Shown piece by piece: positions 1-10,344 of a stretch of 64,000 nt of DNA. Under the pieces are notes generated by a model. The model was not told the DNA's origin. It was given only the letters and a program-made list of their open reading frames with translations, and made no database searches. Source of the DNA: Hemerocallis citrina. Its lineage: Eukaryota > Streptophyta > Magnoliopsida > Asparagales > Asphodelaceae. The DNA is taken from positions 9,288,597 through 9,352,596 of the forward strand of contig CM030360.1 in NCBI GenBank assembly GCA_017893485.1, written 5' to 3'. A program made the translations under genes and the position numbers. How positions within the stretch are numbered: position 1 is the stretch's first letter; every line of letters starts with the position of its first letter.

Positions 1-351
1 ACTCGGAATAGTTAATTAATTACATTCTGCAGAAATACGAAGGCCGAAAACTCTATGAATTACTAAGTTTTGGTGTAACCTAAAGTACAAGTAGAACATT
101 CCTTCTGTGAACTCAATTTTGTTGTTTGCATAGTAATTCACTGTGGTTGGATTCAGTGAGAATTTTGAAGTGGCATTTCTGTGTGGTTGTATTACAACTT
201 TTGGACTGCTTATAGATATTTTCTTTGCCAGCTTTTGATAGGTAAGAGGTGGAAATGCAAGGAATTAAGAATTTCACATAGGCCTTGTTTCTTTAATTGC
301 AACCCTTCACCCGAAAACAATGTCGGCTATTAAAAGGGGTTGGAGTTGTAA
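1..351. other. Unassigned AT-rich sequence
   Basis: I see no gene, RNA or terminal-repeat structure here. The stretch is AT-rich and non-repetitive within the window. It is probably the host flank into which the foldback element at 352-1231 inserted. Confidence 0.4.
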
Positions 352-1231
352 TGACCCATTTTAAAGAAAATTTTGCCGTACTACCTCACTTTTTAAAAAT
401 ATTTAGCGTTGTGCCCCACTTCCCAAAACAGTTAGCGATATGCCCTTGTTTAGAATACGTCAGCAAGAAACGTTATTGGAAAAAACGGCATAGGTTATTT
501 CCAAGTCGTTCTTCCCAATAACTGCATCTGTTCGAAAAAAAAATTACATGCCGTTATTTGGAATAACGGCATAGGTTGTTTTGTTTTTCGAGAGCTTGTA
601 GTCTCCACTTAGAGAAAAAATTGCAAGTATGAAAAACCTTATAACAGATGTCGTTATTTCAAATAACGGCATTCTCAATACTGATACCGTTATTTGGAAT
701 AACGGCATCAGTTATAAATTTTTTTAATAAAAAAGTAACTTATTATTCATCCTCTCTGATGAATAAGTTATAAAAAAAATAATAATAATATTATAATTGA
801 TGCCGTTATTCCAAATAACGGCATCAGTTATAATTTTTTTTTTTATATACTTTTTATTAATTCTTTTTGTTTCCAAACAACAGCAGGAGTGCCTATTGAT
901 ATATAAAGTCATTCGAATGCTGTTATTCAGGATAACGGCATTGTTTATAAGTTTTTTTCACACTTAGAACTTTTTAAAGTTAGAAGATTCACACTTGTAA
1001 GACAAATATACTGATGCCGTTATTCCAAATAACGGCATGTAATTTTTTTTTCAAACAGATGCCGTTATTGGGAAGAACGGCATGGAAATAACCTATGCCG
1101 TTTTCCCCAATAACGTTTCTTGCTGACGTGTTCTAAACAAGGGTATATCGCTAATTGTTTTGGGAAGTAGGGCAGACCGCTAAATATTTTCAAAAAGTGG
1201 GACAGTACGGCAAAATTTTCTTAATCGGTCA
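352..1231. mobile_element. Foldback-type element with ~220-bp inverted arms
   Basis: The sequence from 352 to about 575 is repeated in inverted orientation from about 1012 to 1231, at roughly 90% identity by eye. Both arms hold the same ordered blocks: a GTCAGCAAGAAACG stretch, AAACGGCATAGG, and a CATCTGTT(C/T)GAAAAA tract. The centre is AT-rich and has no coding capacity. Arms this long fit a foldback or non-autonomous Mutator-like element. I could not find a convincing target duplication at the ends (TGACC...GGTCA), so the superfamily is open and the outer ends may be a few bases off. Confidence 0.75.
548..1083. repeat. Array of seven 25-bp palindromes in the foldback element
   Basis: Seven near-perfect palindromes of the form ATGCCGTTATT-NNN-AATAACGGCAT lie at 548-572, 648-672, 684-708, 800-824, 917-941, 1014-1038 and 1059-1083. 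A more degenerate eighth lies at about 504-529. Spacing is irregular (36-117 bp), so this is not a tandem satellite. The units at 800 and 1014 are the same, and others differ by one to four bases. Each could form a short hairpin or a two-fold symmetric protein site. Confidence 0.85.
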
Positions 1232-1845
1232 AGCATTTATAGTGCAAGCGGTAAGACTTTTCACTTTTAAATGAAAGACCGTATATTCAATTTTGGTTTT
1301 AGAAGGAATTATTCGAAATGTTAGAAAATATCATCTTCTCCCAAATTGGGCAGCTACGGCTTCATCTTTATTATTCTCTCGTTCGGTGATCTGTTTTTTT
1401 TTTAGTTGTAAAGAATGAAATAGAAAAAGAAAAATGTGGTATAAAATTTCATCTTCACAAAACATAGAGAACATAATTACAACACACTTAAAACAATGAT
1501 TTTTTTTTTTATATGGAAACTTAAAACAATGATTCTTGTGAATTAGACCTAATTATCATTAAATTTCATTTAAAAATTTTTTAATTTTGAGAATGGGCCG
1601 TAATCGTCCACATTAGAGACAGGAATTATCCAACATCACTAATTAGTTCCGTCTATGGCCGAAATGAAACATGCAATTTTAGGTGAGAGTTAAAAGTCAT
1701 ACAACATATATTATAGGTGTTTGACAACTATAATTGGTCCTCCAAAGACAGTCAGGTGTGCCAACCAAACCTAGTTTGTTTATGCCTTGATAAAATAAAC
1801 TCAAATTTATTATATTTAATTAGGCCCAACAAACGTTGATGATTG
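1232..1845. other. No recognisable feature
   Basis: This is AT-rich sequence with poly-A and poly-T runs. I see no open frame of note, no terminal repeats and no RNA gene. Confidence 0.4.
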
Positions 1846-1897
1846 GGGAAAATGATTTTAATTTTAGGTGACAATATTGTGTGTGTTTTTAAATAAA

Positions 1898-2069
1898 GGG
1901 TAATGCTACACCTACAACCTTTACAACCTTACAACCTTATGTGGCACAATCTCATTGGAGATGTGTACAACTCATTACAACCTACTCTACAATACATTCC
2001 AATGAGATTGTGCCACCTAAGGTTGTAAAAGAAAAGGTTGTAAGAAAGGTTGTAGGTGTAGCATTACCC
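1898..2069. mobile_element. Mutator-type MITE, 172 bp, 9-bp target duplication
   Basis: The ends are inverted repeats: GGGTAATGCTACACCTACAA on the left and its complement ending in GCATTACCC on the right. Internal ACAACCTT/AAGGTTGT motifs are also inverted, and CAATGAGATTGTGCCAC forms the inner arms. The 9-bp direct repeat TTAAATAAA flanks it exactly at 1889-1897 and 2070-2078. A 9-bp duplication is typical of Mutator-like elements, and the size and absence of coding make it a MITE. Confidence 0.85.
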
Positions 2070-2138
2070 TTAAATAAAAGGTACAATATTGTTTACATGA
2101 CATAATACAAATAGAGACATTCTATTCTCAAAATAGTT

Positions 2139-3939
2139 TTTTTTTTTTGAGGGAAAAGATGGAATAAGGCCACCCTGTCTCATTAATAAGAAATTAACAA
2201 AACAACCCCAGCATGCTGAAGCAAGTTACAACCTACAGACAGAAAAAAAACATGAAACGACATGACTAGTACATATAATCAGCTCTCACTCTAACCTACG
2301 AGTACCAACTAATTGTATGTCCGTCAAGCAAGCTTCGAGCACCCACCTCTACGGCACGCGCCCACCCACCTGAAGCGAATCCTGTGGGGTTTGAAAATTT
2401 GCCGCTCCCCTCCTTCTACCTCATCAACGCCACTTCAAACATGGCCTAATCGGAGTCGCACCCAAAAGGAGAGTCATCGCAAAAAACTCTCACTAACCCT
2501 AATCACGGACACAGATGATTTCTCACAAACACAAACAGACACCTGCATAGAGTAGTGAGAAGCAACATCTTCACTTTCTCACTCTCTCACTCTCTCTCTC
2601 TCACGTAAAACCCAACCAAATCACAACCAATTTGAAGAAACACCTTCACCTCTTGCCCCTACGGGCGGTGGACGTTGTAGATTTCAGGGTCAATGATGAG
2701 GGCGTAGTGGCGGTGTTGTTGCAAAGTCTGTGGCAGTTGATTAAGGAAGGTCAAGTTCAGTGAGTGACTCCTCTACTGCCGACCAAGAAGACAAATATCT
2801 TCCCTCTGTGCACCTAATGGGGGGACCCCTTCTGCGGGCCCAAGCCCCACCCTGTGCAGTAACGATCATGGGAGGACCCCGTCTTTGGGCCCTAGCCCCA
2901 CAACTATACACCTCAATCTTCACACCGAATCAAATTTTTCTCCACCTCCTTCTTCACATCCCGGACGCTCCGCGACAGTTGAGACCTATACTCCGGAAGC
3001 TGCGACAAGTGAGCACCCATCACGGAGGGACCCCGTCTTGGGCCCAAGCTCCACAATCTATCTCATGGTGGTAAAATACTAGTATGTAATAAGCGGTCTC
3101 ATGGGGGACCCCATCTTCGGGCCCTAGCCCCACAACTGACCTACACCACAAAAATCAAAACTAGACATACCCAACCCAGACAGCTCCACCAACCCCCAAG
3201 CCACAAAATACCCTGCCGTCTCACACAACGGTGTAGCCAAGCACAACCCGGCTTCTTCACACGCACTACCAACCCTCGAAAAACCAAAACATAGCTGTAA
3301 TTGGCCCCAAGTGTGGACATGGTGGCAAGCGTGAAGAGCAACCGGTGAAACACCTAGCAAAGCTAACCAATCTCAACCAAAACTAACCCCAACCCCAATA
3401 AACCCACCCCCAACTCCAAGTATCACAGATCTCACGCGATGAAGGGCAAAGAAGCGACGCGATCGACTAGACACCGGAATCTCCGTCGATGTGCTGGAGT
3501 CGCCCCGTTGTGCGACTGGACGCCGGGATCTCCGTCGACGCACTGGAAGGAGGGAGGATCGCCCCTTTGGTGGAAGAGTGGAAAGGGGAGATGACGGGGA
3601 GGGGGGGCGGCGGCTCTGCGGGCAAGCCGCCGCCGTCCATCGAGCGACGCCTTCACGCGATGGATGGCGAAGAAGCGGTGCGGGCGACTGTACGCCGGGA
3701 TCTCTGTCGACACGCTGGAGTCGCCCCGTTTTGCGACTGGACGCCGGGATCTCCGTTGACGCACTGGAAGGAGGGAGGATCGCCTCGTTGGTGGAAGAGT
3801 GGAAAGGGGGGGGGGACGACGGGGAGGGGGGAGGCAAGCCGCCGCCGTCCCTGGGAGATAGATCTAGGGTTGAGTTCGGGAGTAGGTAGGAGAGGAAGAA
3901 GGGAGTAAAAAAAAAGTCTCAGTGTTGGGATTGGCCGTT
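2139..3939 (-). mobile_element. LINE-like retroposon, minus strand, 16-bp target duplication
   Basis: The insertion begins on the plus strand with a poly-T run (2137-2148), which is a poly-A tail on the minus strand. A direct repeat TATTCTCAAAATAGTT flanks it at 2123-2138 and 3940-3955. Segment B at about 11773-11788 shows the empty site, so the insertion is certain. The minus-strand 3' end (CTTATTAATGAGACAGGGTG, then poly-A) resembles the 3' untranslated region of plant L1-type LINEs. No endonuclease or reverse transcriptase frame is present, so it is an internally deleted LINE or a passenger retroposon. Four copies of a motif like GGGACCCCGTCTTGGGCCC lie at 2820-3125. Confidence 0.7.
3433..3870 (-). 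repeat. 220-bp tandem duplication at the 5' end of the retroposon
   Basis: The block 3433-3652 repeats from 3653 with a 220-bp period. For example GCTGGAGTCGCCCCGTT occurs at 3493 and 3713, and CTGGAAGGAGGGAGGATCGCC occurs in both units. It is GC-rich, unlike its surroundings, and lies at the 5' end of the minus-strand element. Long frames here on both strands come from GC-rich repetition and I do not treat them as genes. Confidence 0.7.
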
Positions 3940-4196
3940 TATTCTCAAAATAGTTGGGACCCACATAAAAGGTGTCAAAGATATTGGTAACAGTAAATAC
4001 CAAAAAATCATCAATTAATATTTATTTTAGGTAAACTGTGAATGTATGGTTACAGACTTATTACAAAAAAGAAAAAGAAAAAGGAAAAAGAAGTAAAAAC
4101 TTGCACAAGATCTGAAAACAAAATATACTAGTTTGATTACCAGCAACAATATACTAATCGCAGCTAGAGGCTTTGGCTTAGTCGGTGAGCTTAGCT

Positions 4197-4743
4197 AGAG
4201 ATGGATTTGGGCCTAAGCAGCATAAGCAACTGCTTTGGGCCTCATAATTTTTAAGTATTTACAATGTTGAAAAATAAAATGTAATATTTTATGATATAAT
4301 TACAGTGTATTGTTATTAGCTCAGTTGGTTAGAGTGTTGTGCTAATATTGTGAAGGTTAAATTTCTAACCAAATCTTCAAGTGCATATGGCTATTTTACA
4401 TTTTAAGCTTTCAACTATTATTCTCATATACATATATTCATCATCATTTCATTCTGATCGTGTTATCTAATATATCATATTTACCTCTTTGAGATGACAT
4501 ATTTCGTTTTTGTTGTTAGAGTTTGTCCGAGTTTCTTTTTGCCACGAGGCATTTCATATAAAAAATGTACGTTATCAAATTTTTTTTAAGCATATATAGA
4601 AATTTGTTTTCATTTAAATAGTATGTTCTCCAATACTCCAAGTTTGTTTGCATTTAAATAATTGTCATTTTTATTTTGTCAACTTACAAAATGTCACATT
4701 TGAGAATTTGCTTAGGGTCCCCTGAAACTCAGATACGCCCCTG
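4197..4743. mobile_element. hAT-like non-autonomous element, ~547 bp
   Basis: Flanking 8-bp near-repeats GCTTAGCT (4189-4196) and GCTTCGCT (4744-4751) bracket the insertion. Segment B near 12012-12026 shows the unsplit site. The ends are imperfect inverted repeats of the AGRGRYGGAT type (left AGAGATGGATTTGGGCCTAA; right reads AGGGGCGTATCTGAGTTTCA on the minus strand). An 8-bp duplication and this terminus fit hAT. No transposase is present. Confidence 0.65.
4310..4372 (+). pseudogene. tRNA-Ile(AAU)-like remnant
   Basis: TTAGCTCAGTTGGTTAGAG (4316-4334) matches the D arm and A box of plant tRNA-Ile. It is followed by GTGCTAATATTGTGAAGGT with an AAT anticodon at 4344-4346. The T arm is damaged: GGTTAAATTTCTAACC keeps the stem symmetry but lacks the TTCGA loop and is too short. 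It cannot be a working tRNA. It may be a tRNA-derived SINE head or a tRNA pseudogene inside the hAT-like element. Confidence 0.5.
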
Positions 4744-4788
4744 AGCTTCGCTAGAAAACCCTTGCTCAATTACCATTGCGCTAAGTCA

Positions 4789-4926
4789 TGATTAGAACTG
4801 TAGTACCATATTGGTTGTAGAGTTGTTTTGATATTTGTTCTCTTCCTATATATAGGTGGTATTGTACTTGGTTAAACTCAATTCAATAATCAGTATTGTT
4901 TTCAATCTCTCTGATTTATCTTAACA
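4789..4926 (+). repeat. Copia 5' LTR
   Basis: It runs from TGATTAGAACTG to CTGATTTATCTTAACA. CCATATTGGTTGTAGAGTTG and CTCAATTCAATAATCAGTAT are shared with the 3' LTR at 9352-9489. CTATATATAGG at about 4848-4858 is the likely promoter TATA. Confidence 0.85.
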
Positions 4927-4939
4927 TGGTATCAGAGCC
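4927..4939 (+). other. Copia primer binding site
   Basis: TGGTATCAGAGCC directly follows the 5' LTR. This is the classic Copia site complementary to the initiator methionine tRNA 3' end. Confidence 0.9.
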
Positions 4940-5256
4940 AATTACTCAAATTTTCTTCAATTAAAATTTTTCCATCCAAAAATCCTCAAATTCCAAACAG
5001 CCAAAGTTATAAAAATTTCTTCCCAAAACCCTACATCTCAAAAAAAAAAAAAAAAAAAAAAAACCCAGAAAATACTGTTCATCGTCCTCTTACTCAACCT
5101 CGCAAACACCGCAACTTCAACTCCGGCAAATTCCCCCAGTCGTCGACCTCCCGAACTCCCTTTGTTCGTCTCCGATTCCATCGAATCCATTGAGAAAACA
5201 TCCCAGGCCGGATCCAAAACTCTCATACCTTCTTCAAATCTCACACCATTCCATCA

Positions 5257-5421
5257 ATGGCGGCATTCATATCGAAGTCCCTCGTGATCGCCCTCATCGC
5301 CATTGCATCCATCTGCTTTCTTGCCGCCGCTCAGGCTCCCGCCCCCAGTCCCACCTCCGTTGCTCCCTCCACCGCCGCCTCTCCGATCGCCACCGCTTTC
5401 GTGTTCTCCGCCGCCGCGTGA
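5257..5421 (+). CDS. Captured arabinogalactan-peptide-like ORF, 54 aa
   Basis: The ATG at 5257 opens a 54-residue frame ending in TGA at 5419-5421. Residues 1-25 form a signal peptide: MAAF start, a Lys at 7, a long hydrophobic run, and a likely cut after LAAA. An APAPSP motif and further AP, SP and TP dipeptides follow, which are typical sites of Pro hydroxylation and arabinogalactan addition. The C-terminus is hydrophobic (ATAFVFSAAA), as in a weak or truncated GPI-anchor signal. This is the layout of plant AG-peptides, cell-surface proteoglycans. It lies between the primer site and the remaining gag/protease, where gag should be. The flanking GC content and C-rich style differ from the element. 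It is probably a transduced host gene piece. Expression is unknown, and the short C-terminus suggests a truncation or frameshift. Confidence 0.55.
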   Translation: MAAFISKSLVIALIAIASICFLAAAQAPAPSPTSVAPSTAASPIATAFVFSAAA

Positions 5422-5551
5422 ACACCAACCAGCGCCTTCATCATTGTTTTGATCCGCTTTCTTTGTTCTCCTACGCTTTCTTTGTTGATTGAATCAGCAT
5501 TTTGATTGTTGATTTTTTTTACTCAGGTTTATTTTCCAAATAAATAAATAA

Positions 5552-5662
<111 letters not shown>

Positions 5663-5675
5663 CAAGTACCACTAC

Positions 5676-6744
5676 TTGATGGCATCTCAGTCTCTCCCAC
5701 ATATATCCGCCTCCACTGACTTTCCCGATGCAACCGCCTCTCGCTCCTCTTCCAGATTCAAACAGCAGCAGCGCCACTTTCAGTCTGCCTCCGGCCTCCT
5801 ACTTTCTCCTTACATCATTCCTCACCCTACCCCACCTCTACTTTCGCCACCGGTAGCACCGCCCTACTCCCTACCCCGATCCAGACACCAGCAGTATCTC
5901 CCTCCACATTGTGCTCTCAGTCACAGCAGCGCTAGTCTTATTTCTCCTCGCAGTGCTTCTTCCCTCACATCCTCGGCCATGCCAGTCACTCCGGCCTTGC
6001 CGTCTCCTACTGGTTGGGCTAATCTTCAGCAACGCCTCACTCAGCTGGAACTACAGCTCATGGGTCAGTCTATAAATGCTGGCTCCTCTGCTCCTGCACT
6101 TTCTGCCACTTCCGGTATGAATTCGTTCTGGATTTTAGATTCTGGTGCATTACATCATCTCACTAGTAATCAGACACTGTTCACCACCTGCACAACATTT
6201 CCCTCTCACTCCATCTCTACACACAGCTGATGGCTCACTACTTCTTATTACACACTCGGGGACAATTAACTCTCCCACTCTCACATTACCATTTGTTCTC
6301 TATGCTCCTTATTTATCTATAAACCTTATTTCTATTAGTGTGTTGTGCGATAATGGTCTTGTCGTTACTTTTGACTCTTTAGGTTGTTCTATTACTGATT
6401 CCTCCACCGGTGAGGAGTTTGGGCGTGCTAGTCGTCACGGTCGTCTATATTATCTAGATTTTCTTCATGCAAATCACTCCCCTTCTAGTTTTGCCGGTAT
6501 TGTTTCCTCTGATGCTGATCTGTGGTACAGATGTCTAGGTCATATTAGTGCATCACGACTCCAGACTATAGCTCGCAGTGGTGATCTTGGTTCTCTCACT
6601 TTTAAATATCTATCTGATTGTCAGGATTGTCATTTGGCCAAACATATTGTCCTATCCTTTAGTCACAAAAGAACTTCTGAAACCACTCATCCTTTTCAAC
6701 TTGTTCATTCTGACATATGGGGACCATCTCCCGTACCTTCATGA
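5676..6744 (+). pseudogene. Copia gag remnant, protease and GAG-pre-integrase region
   Basis: The first frame (5676-6230) starts with a Pro/Ser-rich gag tail and ends in the protease active-site motif LDSGALHHLT (about 6136-6165), the Copia form of DSGA. A frameshift near 6222 moves reading to the next frame. That frame carries the rest of protease (APYLSINLISISVL) and the GAG-pre-integrase region with a LWYRCLGHIS motif, and it continues to HSDIWGPSPVPS, the first integrase aspartate (about 6710). A TGA stops it at 6742-6744. The gag capsid region and CCHC zinc knuckle are missing. Confidence 0.85.
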
Positions 6745-7320
6745 AAATGCTATCTCTATTATGTTGCCTTCATTGATGACTTCACAAGACATACATGGGT
6801 TTTTCTTATGCGTCAGCAATCTGAGATATCTGATATTTGATATTTACCGGTTCTTTACCACTATGATTCACACTCAGTTCGGTGTGCACATTAAGAATTT
6901 TCGATCGGACGGTACAGGTGAGTACACTTCCACCACTATATGATCGATCATTCAGTCTCACGGCACCCTGTTTTAGCAATCATGCCTTCATACACATGAG
7001 CAGAATGGTGTAGCTGAACACAAGCATCGTCACATCCTTGAAATGGCTCGCGCTCTTTTACCCTCCTCTTCTGCTCCTCGTTCTTTCTGGGCTGAAGCTA
7101 TCATGATCTCTGTTAGTCTCATCAACATTACTCCCTCGTCTGCCCTAGCTAGTACGACACCTTATGAGGCTCTTTATCATTCACCTCTCGACCACGGTAT
7201 ACTCTGTACATTTGGGTGAACCTGTTATGTCCTTCTCCCTCCGACTGAGGGCACGAAGCTCTCCGCTCGTGCTGCTAAGTACGTTCACCTAGGTCTCAGT
7301 CCTGAACACAAAGGTTATCA
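6745..7320 (+). pseudogene. Copia integrase core, broken
   Basis: Broken frames hold recognisable integrase parts. A FIDDFTRHTWVF-like stretch lies near 6765-6815, a KNFRSDGTGEYTS stretch with the second catalytic Asp near 6893-6935, and a QNGVAEHKHRHILEMARALL-like stretch with the catalytic Glu near 7000-7060. SFWAEAI follows near 7085. At least three frame changes or stops separate them, including a TGA at about 6942. It cannot encode active integrase. Confidence 0.8.
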
Positions 7321-7325
7321 TTGTT

Positions 7326-8340
7326 TTGATCCATCAGCGAGTCATGTCCGCATTACTACCTGACCCCCCCTCTCCGAGGATACTAGATTTCTCGATTCTC
7401 CAGTTTTTGCTAGCCCTCCGACTATATCTTCCCGTATTCCTTTTGATCACACTCCTCTGGCTCCATTCACATCTCCTGCAGTCCTTACACCTGTTGTTCC
7501 CCCTACCGAAACACCACATGCATCCCCACAGCAGCCAGCAGCCAGCACCCATCCCACCTACTTCCCCACCGACACATACACCTACTCCACCTTCCTCACC
7601 CCCCACACCCTGTCGTCCACCACCTCTTTGTCAGTCTTCCCGTTCCACTTCTGGTATTCTTCCGGCTCGTTATACACCTGATGCCACTGGTCCTTCTGAC
7701 CAGTTTGGTTTTGCCACCCTAGCTTCCTACTCACCACAGTTTTATGTATATCTCACTGCTATACACTCTACACGTGATCCTAGAACCTATCAAGACGCAA
7801 TTCAATATCCTGAATGGAGGAAAGCTATTGCAGAGGAACTCAGTGCATTTGATCAGACTGGCACTTGGAATGTTATTCCTTTGCCAGAGGGCGTTCAGCG
7901 TATTAGCTGCAAGTGGATCTTCAAGGTCAAATATCAACCTGATGGATCTATTGAGCAGCACAAGGCTCGTCTAGTAGCCCGAGGATTTACTCAGGAACAT
8001 GACATTGATTATGATGAAACTTTTGCTCCCGTTGCACAGATGACTACTGTTCGCACTCTTCTTGCCGTTGCAGCCATCCGCCAATAGCCGTTATACTAGA
8101 TGGACGTGAAAAATGCTTTTCTTCGTGGTACCTTATCTGAGGTTATTTATATGGATCCTCCTCCTGGCCTCCCTACTCCTCGACATATTTGTCGGTTGCG
8201 TTCCTCCTGGCCTCCCTACTCCTCGACATATTTGTCGGTTGCATCGGGCTATATATGGTTTGAAGCAGGCTCCTCGAGCCTGCTTTGAGTGTTTTCGCCT
8301 TGTCATCACCAAGACTGGTTTTAGTCAGAGTTCTTAGGAC
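7326..8340 (+). pseudogene. Copia reverse transcriptase, N-terminal part, broken
   Basis: The frame 7326-8087 has a Pro-rich linker and then the Copia RT start (WRKAIAEELSAFDQTGTW, CKWIFKVKYQPDGSIE, KARLVARGFTQ, DYDETFAPVAQMTTVRTLL). A stop at 8085-8087 and a shift interrupt it. The next block starts at 8100 with MDVKNAFLRGTLSEVIYM. A 43-bp tandem duplication (8159-8201 and 8202-8240) then shifts the frame inside the PPGLPTPRHICRL region. The following GLKQAPRA block is in another frame. Confidence 0.88.
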
Positions 8341-8346
8341 CATTCT

Positions 8347-9306
8347 ATGTTTATGCGGTCATCACCGCAGGGGAGGGTAATCCTACTACTCTATGTTGAC
8401 GATATGATCTTTACTGGGGATGACTCTACGGGCATTACATCCACCCAGAAATACCTTCATCAGCAGTTCCATATGAAAGACCTTGGCAAACTTCGTTATT
8501 TTATGGGCCTAGAGATTGCTTATGGATCTCGGGGAATACTCATTTCTCAACAGAAATACACATCAGATATTATCTCCGCTGCATGCCTTTCTGACAGTAG
8601 ATCAGCCGATACACCCTTAGAGATTCATGTGAAGCTTCGTCCCACTGATGGTGAGCTCCTTCCTGATCCCACTAGATACAGACAGATTGTTGGACAGCTT
8701 GTCTACTTATGCATGACCAGATCCGATATTGCTCATGCAGTCAGTGTTGCCAGTCAGTTTGTTTCTGCTCCTACATCAGTTCACTACGGTGCTCTTCTTC
8801 GGATTCTCAGATATCTTCGGGGCACTATTACTCGCTTATTATTCATGCCTGCTACATCCAAACTAGAGCTGAGTGCATATTCTGATTCAGATTGGGCAGG
8901 TGATCCTACTACTAGACGATCTACCTCTGGTTTCTGTCTATTTCTTGGTGATTCGCTGATCTCAAGGCGAAGTAAGAAACAGGCAATTGTTGCATGTTCT
9001 TCGACTGAAGCTGAGTACAGAGCAATGACAGCTACTACTAGAGAGATTGTTCATGTTCGTTAGCTGTTATCATATATGGGTGTCACTCTTACAGGAGCTA
9101 CTTCTTTTCATTGTGATAACCGGAGTGCATTGCACATTGCAAGTAACCCGATCTTTCATGAGCGAACGAAGCATATAGAGATTGATTGCCATTATGTTCG
9201 TGAGCGCTCTGAGGCATTGACCATTTCTCTCCATTCTGTTACATCTTCCCAGCAGACTGCAGACTTTTCACAAAATTCCATACTGTTCAGAGATTTAGAT
9301 ACTTAG
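8347..9306 (+). pseudogene. Copia RT C-terminal part and RNase H
   Basis: The frame 8347-9063 contains the RT catalytic motif LLLYVDDMIFTG, the FHMKDLGKLRYFMGLEI block, and RNase H with SAYSDSDWAGDPTTRRSTSG and SSTEAEYRAM. A TAG at 9061-9063 interrupts RNase H. It continues in the same frame to 9306 with [20 protein letters not shown] and [12 protein letters not shown]. Apart from this stop the region is well kept. Confidence 0.88.
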
Positions 9307-9338
9307 TAGGAAAACTCACACTGTTTGACTCATCGTGA

Positions 9339-9351
9339 GCTTGAGTGGGGG
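9339..9351 (+). other. Copia polypurine tract
   Basis: GCTTGAGTGGGGG lies immediately before the 3' LTR start TGTTAGA at 9352, the expected place for the plus-strand primer. Confidence 0.75.
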
Positions 9352-9489
9352 TGTTAGATATTATTATAGTCCCATATTGGTTGTAGAGTTGTTTTTATAT
9401 TTATTCTCCTATATATAGGTAGTATTGTACTTGGTTAACCTCAATTCAATAATCAGTATTATTTTCAATCTCTCTGATTTATCTTAAGA
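9352..9489 (+). repeat. Copia 3' LTR
   Basis: It matches the 5' LTR along its length from TGTTAGATATT to TTTATCTTA, with scattered substitutions. The last few bases are uncertain because the terminal CA is not preserved. Confidence 0.82.
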
Positions 9490-10125
9490 GACATTCTCCT
9501 ACAAAGAAGTATCTATTCTAACTTCATGCTCAAAGGTGTACTTTTTATTTATTTTTAATATAGAGTATAGCCACTATATATATTTAACTAATGAGAATGT
9601 AATGAAACAGAGTCGGTAAATCTGAAAACAAAACAAGCTAAACTACAATATAGATCCTCCAACATCCCTAGTAGGCTAGGAACAAATCCAAATCCAGAAC
9701 TAAATGAACAAACAACATCATCAATCTCAGGAAAAAAACAAAAAGGAGAGAAGGGATCTCCATCAACAAACAACCTCGAGGAATAGATATATCGTCGAAA
9801 TTAAGTCAGTCTGATCTCGATATTTTTAACGTCGTAGGACTGCACTTAGTTCATAAAGCTTCAGTGACTAACTAAAATTTGCTTATACAAGGCTGTGAGC
9901 CTGTGAGTGATACTCTATTTCTTTGCTCATCTAATCATCTTAAATAAATACAAGTATTTGGATAATCCCGAGAATATCCTTAAGCTGGTGTCATCCTACC
10001 ATGTGCTTCGGGTCCCAATTTCTTTCATATATTCACTTAAATATACCAGGCTCATCGACTCACCTCAATTCTCAAATATATACTTTTTAATCAACAACTT
10101 GTGACTCACTAATATGGACTAGATA

Positions 10126-10344
10126 CATCCCCCTGAGTTGACAACGATTGAAAAACTATTAAAGCCCGAGTTTACATATTTTGCACGTGATTTTCTTTAT
10201 ATTCGTACAATCATTACACCGTTACTAATTTGAAGTGAATAATAAATCATCCAATTTAGAAAGGAGGAGCGGTGGAGAGCCACTGGAAGGAGAACGATAG
10301 CATCATCGGAAACGGAGAGAATAAAGGGAAGTTGGTGGACGCAT
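10126..10344. other. No recognisable feature
   Basis: This is a short AT-rich stretch and then a GC-richer one (10256-10344) next to the plastid rRNA fragment. I could not place the latter. It may belong to the same organellar insertion. Confidence 0.35.

Noticed and set aside
548..1083. Regularly occurring palindromes that could be read as a CRISPR array
   Set aside because: Spacing is irregular, spacers are AT-rich and unrelated in length, the units sit inside a large inverted repeat, and the window is plant nuclear DNA.
3373..3908. Overlapping long frames on both strands (110-154 aa)
   Set aside because: They arise from GC-rich 220-bp tandem units. They are Pro/Arg/Ser-rich in every frame and show no domain.
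4310..4372. A working tRNA-Ile gene
   Set aside because: The T arm lacks the TTCGA loop and the molecule is too short to form an acceptor stem.
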